Assembly (NCBI GenBank): GCA_050732995.1
Contig: JBOHSA010000095.1
Coordinates: forward strand, 1 to 64,000
Direction: 5' to 3'
Length of the DNA: 64,000 bases
DNA from: JBOHSA01 sp050732995
GTDB lineage: Bacteria > Gemmatimonadota > Gemmatimonadetes > Gemmatimonadales > GWC2-71-9
The notes under the pieces: model-generated
Told to the model about the DNA's origin: nothing
The model's database searches: none
The model's input: only the letters and a program-made list of their open reading frames with translations
Translations under genes and position numbers: made by a program
Shown: piece after piece, positions 25,317-32,281 of the stretch
Numbering within the stretch: position 1 is the first letter of the stretch
Layout of the letters: each line of letters begins with the position of its first letter

Positions 25317-26302
25317 GGCAACCGCGCCCGACCGATCGTGCCGACGTCGGTGCCGAACCAGATCTCGCGCGTCGGCCGGTGGTACACCATGTGCCGCACC
25401 GTCCCGCCGCCGCTCTTGATGTCGGTGATGCTCCAAAACTCTCCCGTCGTCGGGCCGAAGCCGACGAGCCGATTGGGTTGCCGGCCGGTCTCGACCAGCC
25501 AGATCCGGTCGCGCTCGTCCACCGTCATCGCGTAGGGGCGCGACCCCGCCCCGCCGGGCATCGGCCACTCCTTGAATGCACCCGTCGCGGGATCGTAGCG
25601 GCCCAGCTGGCCGGCGGCGTAGTCCCCATACCAGATCTTGTCGTCCGAGGTGATGCCGATCCGCCGCGGCCGGGTTGCCTCCCGCGGCAGCGGTATCTCC
25701 CGCAGCGCCAGCGAGGCAGGGTCGACCGTGGCCAGCTTGTTCGTGCCGAACAGCACGATCCATGGCCGGTCTTTCGAGTCGATCCAGATACCATAAGGGC
25801 GGGCGTTCGGCGTCGGCACCGGCACGAGGCGCACGACCCCCGACGCGACGGTCAGCTTCCCGATCCGGTTGGCGCCCTGCAGGGTGAACCAGATGTCGCC
25901 GTGACTGTCGAACACCAGCGTATGCGGGTCGCGGGCGGCGGGATCGGGCATCGGGTACTTGGTGATCCCGCCCGTCTTGGGATCGAGCTTCCCGATGTGC
26001 GCGGCCCGGTTCCCCGCGTACCACACGAAGCCGTTCCGGTCCACGATGAGGTTGTGCGGCCCGGCGCCCGAGTCGAGCGGGAACCGCTTGAACTCCCCGG
26101 TCTTGGGCTCGAGGTAGGCGACGTAATCGGCGGTTTGCCCGACGAACCAGACCCGGCCCTGACCGTCCACGTACGGGTCGCGGGGGCGCGAGTTCGGCCA
26201 GGGGACCGGCCATTCCCGGATGTCGACGGGGTTCGTGTCCGGCCCGGGGGTCACGCTGGCCCCGAGCAGGGGCAGGAGCAGCAGGGTGAGGCGCGGTTTC
26301 AC
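25313..26302 (-). CDS. Virginiamycin B lyase-like secreted beta-propeller
   Basis: A 329-residue secreted seven-bladed propeller of the Vgb/streptogramin-lyase family. GTG 26302 has GGGAG seven bases upstream and gives a good signal peptide (about 1-17); the longer frame covers the divergent promoter. Blades carry the family pattern W-F and G-x-I-T-K-Y/E-x-P, for instance GRVWFVGQ, GDIWFTLQ, DKIWYGDY and DRIWLVE. Vgb proper linearises streptogramin B, but most environmental homologues have no proven activity, so antibiotic resistance should not be assumed. Followed by coupled heme-reeler and methyltransferase genes; divergent from the S9 peptidase. Confidence 0.8.
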   Translation of the reverse strand: MKPRLTLLLLPLLGASVTPGPDTNPVDIREWPVPWPNSRPRDPYVDGQGRVWFVGQTADYVAYLEPKTGEFKRFPLDSGAGPHNLIVDRNGFVWYAGNRAAHIGKLDPKTGGITKYPMPDPAARDPHTLVFDSHGDIWFTLQGANRIGKLTVASGVVRLVPVPTPNARPYGIWIDSKDRPWIVLFGTNKLATVDPASLALREIPLPREATRPRRIGITSDDKIWYGDYAAGQLGRYDPATGAFKEWPMPGGAGSRPYAMTVDERDRIWLVETGRQPNRLVGFGPTTGEFWSITDIKSGGGTVRHMVYHRPTREIWFGTDVGTIGRARLP

Positions 26303-26429
26303 GGAGCACTCCCGGAAGGTCTCGTGGAAGTGTACGCGCCGCCGCGCGCGTTCGTTAGAGCCCCGGGTGTCCTTGTGGCGGGCCGGACCCGGCGTTCTCT
26401 TTTCCGGAGCCACGTCACAAGGAGATCGC

Positions 26430-28502
26430 GTGCGTTGCGCCGTCCTGCTGTCGCTGGCCGTCCTGGCCGCCCCCTCGGGCCTTCGCGCCCAGGAAACCCC
26501 GTCCGACACGCTGCTCACCGTCAACCATTACCTGGACTGGGAGACCGTCGCCGAGCCTCGGCTCTCCCCCGACGGATCGCAGGTCATCTACACCCGCCGC
26601 TGGGTGAACAAGCTCGAGGATCGCTGGGAATCGGCGTTGTGGATCATGCACGCCGACGGGACCAAGAACCGCTTCCTGGTCAAGGGCTCGAACGCGCGCT
26701 GGTCACCCGACGGGACGCGGATCCTGTACCTGGGCGACGGCGAGCCCAAGGGGTCGCAAGTGTTCGTGCGCTGGATGGACGCCGAGGGCGCGACCTCCCA
26801 GGTGACGCGCGTGCTCGAGGCGCCGGGCAGCCCGGAATGGTCGCCCGACGGCCGGTGGGTCGCGTTCGCGATGCTGGTGCGCGATGCCGAGGCCTGGAAG
26901 ATCAGCATGCCGGCCGCGCCTGAAGGCGCCAAGTGGACCCCCGCGCCGCGCGTCGTGGACCGCCTGCACTACCGCCAAGACCGGTCGGGGTTCATGCAGG
27001 ACGGCTACACGCACCTGTTCGTCGTCGCGGCGGACGGCGGCACCCCGCGGGCGCTCACCAGCGGGCCGTGGAACGTGGGCGCGCGGTTCGATATGCTCGT
27101 CGGCACCGTGGGCTTCGACTGGACGCCGGACGGCCGGACGATCGTGTTCGACGGCTACCGCGACCCGGACGCCGACTGGAACCACCGGGATTCCCATTTG
27201 TACGTGGTGGACGTCGCGAGCGGCGCGATCCGACAGCTCACCGTCCGCCGCGGCTCATGGACCGACCCGGTGATCTCGCCCGACGGTCGCTCCGTCGCGT
27301 TCACCGGCTTCGACTCCACCGCCAAGTCGTACAAGACCGACGAGGTCTTCGTCATCGGGATCGATGGGTCGGGCATGCGGCAGATCTCGGGGAACTTCGA
27401 TCGCGATCCGGCGAACCTGCACTGGGCGCCGGACGGGAGCGGGCTGTACTTCACGGCGGCGGACCGGGGGACGAGCAACGTCCTCTTCGCTGGCAGTCGG
27501 GGCGGGGGCGGCGTGCGGAAGGTGACCGAGGGCACGCACATGCTCTCGCTGACCGCGATCGACCGCACCCTGAACGCCGTCGGCATCCGCGCCGATCCCG
27601 ACGAGCCGGGCGACGTGGTGCGCTACAACCTGCGCCGGCCGCAGCCCATCACCCGCCTCACCGCCGTCAACGACGACGTCCTGGCGAACAAGCGGCTGGG
27701 CCCGGTAGAGGAGGTCTGGTACACGTCGACGAGTGGCACCCGAGTGCAAGGCTGGATCGTCAAACCGCCGGGCTTCGACGCCGCCAAGAAGTACCCGCTG
27801 ATCATGGAGATCCACGGCGGGCCGCACGGGATGTACAACGTCGCCTTCAGCTACATGTATCAGAACTTCGCCGCCAACGGGTTCGTGGTGCTGTACACCA
27901 ACCCGCGCGGGTCCACGGGCTATGGGACGACGTTCGGCAACGCGATCGAGCGCGCCTACCCCGGCGTGGATTACGACGATCTGATGGCCGGTGTGGACAC
28001 GGTGCTGGGGCGCGGCTACATCGATCCCAAGCGGCTGTACGTGGGCGGCTGCAGTGGGGGTGGGGTGCTGTCGAGCTGGGTCATCGGCCACACCACCCGC
28101 TTCGCGGGGGCGGCCGTGCGCTGCCCGGTGATCAACTGGATCAGTATGGCGGGCCAGACCGATATCCCGCTCTTCACCTACTTCTGGTTCGACGCGCCGT
28201 TCTGGGAGAAGCCGGAGCAGTGGCTCAAGCAGTCATCCCTGATGTATGTGGGGAATGTGACGACGCCGACCCTGGTCATGACCGGCGAGCTCGATCTCCG
28301 GACACCCATGCCGCAGAGCGAGGAGTACTTCGCGGCCCTGAAGATGCGGAAGGTCCCGACCGTGCTCCTGCGGTTCAACGGCGAGTACCACGGCACGGGC
28401 TCGCGGCCATCGAACTTTATCCGCACCCAGCTCTACATGATGAGCTGGTACAAGAAGTACGGCGGCGGCGGAGAGACCGCCGCGAGCGGCGAGCAGAAAT
28501 AG
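26430..28502 (+). CDS. Secreted S9 family prolyl oligopeptidase / acylaminoacyl peptidase
   Basis: Exported serine peptidase of 690 residues. GTG 26430 with AAGGAG seven bases before it gives a signal peptide (about 1-18, ending LRAQ). N-terminal PD40/WD40-like propeller blades (the SPDG motifs in LSPDGSQVIY, WSPDGTRILY, ISPDGRSVAF) lead to the C-terminal alpha/beta-hydrolase. The nucleophile is Ser542 in GGCSGGG, with Asp622 (GELDLRTP) and His654 (NGEYHG) as the other triad members. Cleaves peptides, probably with dipeptidyl or acyl-peptide specificity (S9B/S9C). Divergently transcribed from the Vgb-like operon. Confidence 0.92.
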   Translation: MRCAVLLSLAVLAAPSGLRAQETPSDTLLTVNHYLDWETVAEPRLSPDGSQVIYTRRWVNKLEDRWESALWIMHADGTKNRFLVKGSNARWSPDGTRILYLGDGEPKGSQVFVRWMDAEGATSQVTRVLEAPGSPEWSPDGRWVAFAMLVRDAEAWKISMPAAPEGAKWTPAPRVVDRLHYRQDRSGFMQDGYTHLFVVAADGGTPRALTSGPWNVGARFDMLVGTVGFDWTPDGRTIVFDGYRDPDADWNHRDSHLYVVDVASGAIRQLTVRRGSWTDPVISPDGRSVAFTGFDSTAKSYKTDEVFVIGIDGSGMRQISGNFDRDPANLHWAPDGSGLYFTAADRGTSNVLFAGSRGGGGVRKVTEGTHMLSLTAIDRTLNAVGIRADPDEPGDVVRYNLRRPQPITRLTAVNDDVLANKRLGPVEEVWYTSTSGTRVQGWIVKPPGFDAAKKYPLIMEIHGGPHGMYNVAFSYMYQNFAANGFVVLYTNPRGSTGYGTTFGNAIERAYPGVDYDDLMAGVDTVLGRGYIDPKRLYVGGCSGGGVLSSWVIGHTTRFAGAAVRCPVINWISMAGQTDIPLFTYFWFDAPFWEKPEQWLKQSSLMYVGNVTTPTLVMTGELDLRTPMPQSEEYFAALKMRKVPTVLLRFNGEYHGTGSRPSNFIRTQLYMMSWYKKYGGGGETAASGEQK

Positions 28503-28515
28503 ACGGCGCGACGCC

Positions 28516-29340
28516 TCAGAACGGGTGCTCGAAGCTGAGGTAGAGGAACAGGGCATCCTCGCCCCGGCTCTGCCCCACGCCGATCGGGAACGCGATCCCC
28601 GGCACGATCTGGAGCCCGCTCGGGAAATTGTGCGCCCAGCGGACGCCGGGGTTCACGAACAAGGCCTCGGCGCGCGCCGTCGCGCCGGGACCCGTCACCG
28701 TTTCGCCCCGGGACCATACGACCTCGACCAGCACGTTGAACGTCGAGCGCGCCAACCAGATGACGCTGGCGCCGAGATTGTACTCGGTCGTGGTCGCTTC
28801 GTCGCCCAGCGGGCTGTTCGCGTCCGGCGTGAGCGTCGCGCCGGCGTTCCAGTGCGTCACGACGCGGGGCGCCAGCGTGACGCTGACCGGCAGGTTGACC
28901 TGGAGCCCCGCGGCGCCCGTGCCCAGCCCCTTCGCCTCGTCTCCCGTCGGCAGGAGGACGGAGAGACGCGGGGCGACCGAGACGCGCGTCTCGGTGCCGG
29001 CGAGCTGATACCGGTAGTTGACCGCTATGTCGCGCAAGCCGGTCCGACCGGCCCGCTCGACCGGCACCGTGAAGCTCAACTGGCTCGTCTGCCCGAACAG
29101 CGGCCACTCCTGCGTGAAGGCGTAGACCCATGTGCCAGCGCCGCGCGGGCGGAGAAACGCGCTGATGTGCTGCACGACGCCTGGCTCCTGATTGTACGCC
29201 TCCTCCAACAGGAAGCTGTTGTCCGCGATTGCCGGCGCGTCTTTGCGCTCCTGGCCGGCGGCCACCCCTATGCCCCCGCCTGCGCCGAACGCCAGGGCGG
29301 CCACCAAGGCGCCGCACGGCCACCGACCGCGCCGCGTCAC
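28516..29340 (-). CDS. Outer-membrane beta-barrel protein, transporter/MetA-like
   Basis: A 274-residue exported protein: signal peptide about 1-29 ending AAGQ, then alternating hydrophobic beta strands typical of a 10-12-strand barrel, ending in phenylalanine (EHPF), as outer-membrane proteins often do. Pattern and length resemble the 'MetA-pathway of phenol degradation' / transporter family of uncharacterised barrels. The GTG start overlaps the stop of the upstream MBL-fold gene (GTGA), so the two are coupled. Substrate unknown. Confidence 0.7.
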   Translation of the reverse strand: MTRRGRWPCGALVAALAFGAGGGIGVAAGQERKDAPAIADNSFLLEEAYNQEPGVVQHISAFLRPRGAGTWVYAFTQEWPLFGQTSQLSFTVPVERAGRTGLRDIAVNYRYQLAGTETRVSVAPRLSVLLPTGDEAKGLGTGAAGLQVNLPVSVTLAPRVVTHWNAGATLTPDANSPLGDEATTTEYNLGASVIWLARSTFNVLVEVVWSRGETVTGPGATARAEALFVNPGVRWAHNFPSGLQIVPGIAFPIGVGQSRGEDALFLYLSFEHPF

Positions 29341-30824
29341 TGGCGGCCCGCGCGCTCGACATCCCCCCAGCCGGCGACGCCCCCATGTCCACCCGCCACC
29401 CGCTCGAGGGCGATCCCGCGCGCGCGCGCGAAGGCGAGGAGCTCGGCGCTGCCGATCGGCGCCAGCGTGGGTCCGGGGGTCAGCACGTCGCTCGTGAACA
29501 GGAGCCGCGCGCTCGGCACGTAGGCCGCGAGCATCCCCTCGACGTGCGTGGTCGGGAGGCGGTAGATCACCACCCGGCTCTCACCCTGGCCGAGTACGAG
29601 GCTGTCGTCCACGGTCTGGATGACCGGTGGCGTCGGCCGCCGCGACAAGGCGTCGGGGGCGATGGTCTTGCGCGCCGTGGCGATCTCCCGGATCAACGCA
29701 GCGTTGCGACGGTGCGTGACCACGGGGATGCCCGCGGCGAGATAGCCCCGCACGCCACCGGCGTGATCCCAATGGTGGTGCGTATTGACCAGCAGCCGGA
29801 CGGGTTTCGCCGGGAAGCGGACACGCAGGGTGTCGAGCACGGCCTGGGACCGGGCCGCGCTCTGGGGCCCTTCCACCACGACGAGGCGAGTCGGCTGCTC
29901 GACGACGAGGGAATGGTGCGACCCCCCCTCGGCGCGCCACACGCCGGGCGCGAGCTCGACCAGGGTCACCGTGATTGGGGGCGGCGTCGGGTTGCTGCGC
30001 TGCGCCCGGCGGGTGATCGAGTCGGGAATGACGAACAGGGAATCGGGCAGGTCGGGGTTGACGGTCACCGCCGTGAACACCGAGTGGTTCTGCAGGCGGC
30101 CGTTGACCGCGACGTCGTACTGGCGGGGATATTTGAGGCCGCCGCCCGCGCCGCCCGCGCCGCCCGCGCCGCCCGTCGCCTGCCAGCGCGTGTACCACCG
30201 CGCGGTCCGCCGGTCGCCCAGGATCGGGTCGTCGGTGACGGTTTCCGCCACGGTCAAGAGCCCCGAAGCGCGATCGAAGTACAGATCCAGCGTGTCCGGT
30301 CCGCTCGCGTACCGCACGCCGTCATGCGGCTCGCCCCGCCAGGGCTTGGGGGGCAGGGGCCGCAGCGCGCCCGGGTGATCGAGCCCCGCGAGGAGCAGCC
30401 GCTCCGGTGCCTGCCGCATCCCGGTTTCCACGCCGGCCACGGTGGCCGGGTTGTCGGGCGCCTGACGGCCGTTGGTCTCCAGCATGCCGATCCCGCCCGC
30501 GGTCACGCGCCGCAGCCGGTTCACCACCCCTGCGACCACCCGCAGCTCGGTGCTTCCGGTCTGGCGGGCGCCGCGGTAGTCGGTGGCAGTGCGGCCGACG
30601 ACCAGGTTGGCGCGCGCGGCGGAGGCGGGCGTTTCCTCCTGGCCGATGGCGAACGTGGCGCCATAGAACTCGGTCGTGATCCCCGTCAGGCCGCGCAGCG
30701 CCTGCTCCCCACCCATCGCCGCGACGGCGCGCGCGACGATGTCTCGAGGCGCAGCGCCCTGAGCACTCGCACCGGGCGGTCCGATCACGATGAGTGCCCA
30801 CACCAATCCGAAGCGGTTCGACAT
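29337..30824 (-). CDS. Secreted MBL-fold hydrolase with N-terminal outer-membrane-like domain
   Basis: A 495-residue exported protein. Signal peptide about 1-22. Residues 25-290 are a beta-rich domain resembling lipoprotein-carrier-like folds (DIVARAVAAMGGEQALRGLT start), with a Gly-Ala linker near 220. Residues 300-490 form a metallo-beta-lactamase fold with the zinc motif HHHWDH at 349-354; the remaining ligands are less canonical (THVEGML, then SDVL). Such two-part proteins are common in Gemmatimonadota; the hydrolysed substrate is unknown and beta-lactamase activity should not be assumed. Coupled to the downstream barrel protein, and 14 bp after the propeller gene on the same strand. Confidence 0.82.
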   Translation of the reverse strand: MSNRFGLVWALIVIGPPGASAQGAAPRDIVARAVAAMGGEQALRGLTGITTEFYGATFAIGQEETPASAARANLVVGRTATDYRGARQTGSTELRVVAGVVNRLRRVTAGGIGMLETNGRQAPDNPATVAGVETGMRQAPERLLLAGLDHPGALRPLPPKPWRGEPHDGVRYASGPDTLDLYFDRASGLLTVAETVTDDPILGDRRTARWYTRWQATGGAGGAGGAGGGLKYPRQYDVAVNGRLQNHSVFTAVTVNPDLPDSLFVIPDSITRRAQRSNPTPPPITVTLVELAPGVWRAEGGSHHSLVVEQPTRLVVVEGPQSAARSQAVLDTLRVRFPAKPVRLLVNTHHHWDHAGGVRGYLAAGIPVVTHRRNAALIREIATARKTIAPDALSRRPTPPVIQTVDDSLVLGQGESRVVIYRLPTTHVEGMLAAYVPSARLLFTSDVLTPGPTLAPIGSAELLAFARARGIALERVAGGHGGVAGWGDVERAGRQ

Positions 30825-30838
30825 GCCCTATCCCTCCT

Positions 30839-31726
30839 CTAGCGGGGAGTCGTCTTGGGGATGGCTGCAATCGCCAGGCGGTCACCGCGCGGACTCACGG
30901 CGAGGCGTCCGATGTCAGCGAGGCCGGCGGCGGCGAAGTCCGCGATCTCCACCCAGGCGGTGCCGCTCGCCGGGGTCCATTGAAACACCTTGGTGCCCTT
31001 GCCCGCGAGCAGGATGCCATCGGGCGTCCAGGCGAAGAAATCCTGGCCTTCGAGCGTTCGGACGAGCGGCCGGGCCTCGCGCGTCGCTCGGTCGAGCTGG
31101 CTGATCCACTGCGTTTCGGAGATCTTGTGCACGAAGGCGACGGCCCGCCCACCCGGCACCGGCAGCAACGAGCGCCCGATGTCGCGCGCCACCGTATCGG
31201 CCCGGCCGGTGCGCGTGTCCGCGAGCTGGAGAGTCGGCGGCGACCCGAGCACGAAGAGCGCGACGGTGTGCTCGTCCGCCCACGCATGATAGCCCACGGG
31301 CTTGATGCCGGCGAGCACGAGGCGAGGGTTCGAGCCATCCGGGTCGAACCGCCACAGCCGCTGCGTGGAGTCCGACTCGACCCGGACGACGGAGAATCCG
31401 CCGTCGGCAGTCGGCGTCGGGGAATACTCGCTTTCCGGTGTGGCGGTGACACGGACCGACCGGTGGGTGGTCAGGTCATAGCGATAAATGTCGGCCTGGC
31501 CATCCGCCCCGATCGCCGTGTAGAGCAGCGCGCGCCCGTCGGGGAGGAAGAACGGCTGATTGTCGTAACCGTCGCGATTCGTCACGTTCACCGGGGCGCT
31601 GACCGACACGCGCCCGTCCCGTACTCGCAGCTCGGCGAGAAAGATGTCGGTCGCCGGCGGTCCCTGGGCAGGGCAGGGGACCGCCGCGAGCGGTGCGAGG
31701 TAGAATAGAATCGTGAAGCGGCCCAT
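30839..31726 (-). CDS. Secreted TolB-like propeller protein
   Basis: A 295-residue exported protein from ATG 31726 (GAGAGG upstream; a TTG lies directly before it). Signal peptide about 1-21. The rest is a PD40/TolB-like beta-propeller with degenerate repeats (DIYRYDLTTHRSVRVT, RLWRFDPDGSNPRLV, SPRGDRLAIAAI). No catalytic residues seen. Directly upstream of the MBL-fold and barrel genes, so the three likely form an operon of envelope proteins. Confidence 0.75.
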   Translation of the reverse strand: MGRFTILFYLAPLAAVPCPAQGPPATDIFLAELRVRDGRVSVSAPVNVTNRDGYDNQPFFLPDGRALLYTAIGADGQADIYRYDLTTHRSVRVTATPESEYSPTPTADGGFSVVRVESDSTQRLWRFDPDGSNPRLVLAGIKPVGYHAWADEHTVALFVLGSPPTLQLADTRTGRADTVARDIGRSLLPVPGGRAVAFVHKISETQWISQLDRATREARPLVRTLEGQDFFAWTPDGILLAGKGTKVFQWTPASGTAWVEIADFAAAGLADIGRLAVSPRGDRLAIAAIPKTTPR

Positions 31727-31828
31727 CAAGCCTCTCCGACCGTGCGAGTGTGCTGGGGGAGAGTTATCATATTTGGGTGTGGCTGTCCATCTGGGAGAAC
31801 TCCTCCAGGCCTTGACGCGGAGTGGATC

Positions 31829-32221
31829 ATGAAACCGTGCTACGTGCTCCTGCCGGCATTGCTCGCCGGGTGCAGCTCGGCCTCGTCGTCGTCACGGACG
31901 GCGCCGGCGCCGGCCGCCGCGGCGTCCCGCGACGTCATCACCCAATCGGAGATCCAAAACGCGAACGTGGCGACCGCGTACGATGTCGTGGCGCGTCTGA
32001 GGGGTCACTGGCTGCGGCGCCGCGGTGCCGTCAGCATTCAGGAGCCCAATGCGGGCGAGGTCGTGGTGTTCGTGAATGAAGTGCGGACCGGCGGGGCGGA
32101 GGTGTTGCGGGGCATCCGCACGGACGAGACCCGCGAAATCCGCTACCTGAATGGCCCCGACGCTACCATTCGCTACGGCACGGGCTTCGGCGGCGGCGTT
32201 ATCCAGGTCTTCACGAAATGA
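31829..32221 (+). CDS. Small lipoprotein with TonB-plug-like C-terminus
   Basis: A 130-residue lipoprotein: ATG 31829 (GGAG upstream), lipobox LLAGC (Cys17), a Ser/Ala-rich linker, then a compact domain of about 90 residues. Its last 25 residues (DATIRYGTGFGGG then VIQVFTK) look like the end of a TonB-receptor plug domain, where Y-G-x-x-G-x-x-G-V-I-x-I-x-T-K closes the plug. A longer frame upstream lacks a start signal. It may be an accessory plug-like lipoprotein for outer-membrane receptors. It is convergent with a TonB receptor gene across a terminator. Function not established. Confidence 0.75.
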   Translation: MKPCYVLLPALLAGCSSASSSSRTAPAPAAAASRDVITQSEIQNANVATAYDVVARLRGHWLRRRGAVSIQEPNAGEVVVFVNEVRTGGAEVLRGIRTDETREIRYLNGPDATIRYGTGFGGGVIQVFTK

Positions 32222-32225
32222 ACGA

Positions 32226-32259
32226 AGGGGGAGTGTCGGCCCTCTCCCCCCCCCTTTTT
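32226..32259. terminator. Rho-independent terminator between convergent genes
   Basis: GGGGGAG (32227-32233) pairs with CTCCCCC (32244-32250), followed after extra Cs by five Ts at 32255-32259. It serves the small lipoprotein gene and faces the end of the TonB receptor gene. Confidence 0.75.
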
Positions 32260-32281
32260 CCGCCTGGCGTTCCTTTCGGCC

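Noticed and set aside
25313..26302. Streptogramin resistance by the Vgb-like protein
   Set aside because: Propellers of this family are widespread in environmental bacteria and mostly untested; there is no linked resistance gene.
29337..30824. Beta-lactamase function
   Set aside because: Only the MBL fold is shown; an N-terminal carrier-like domain and the context do not support beta-lactam hydrolysis.
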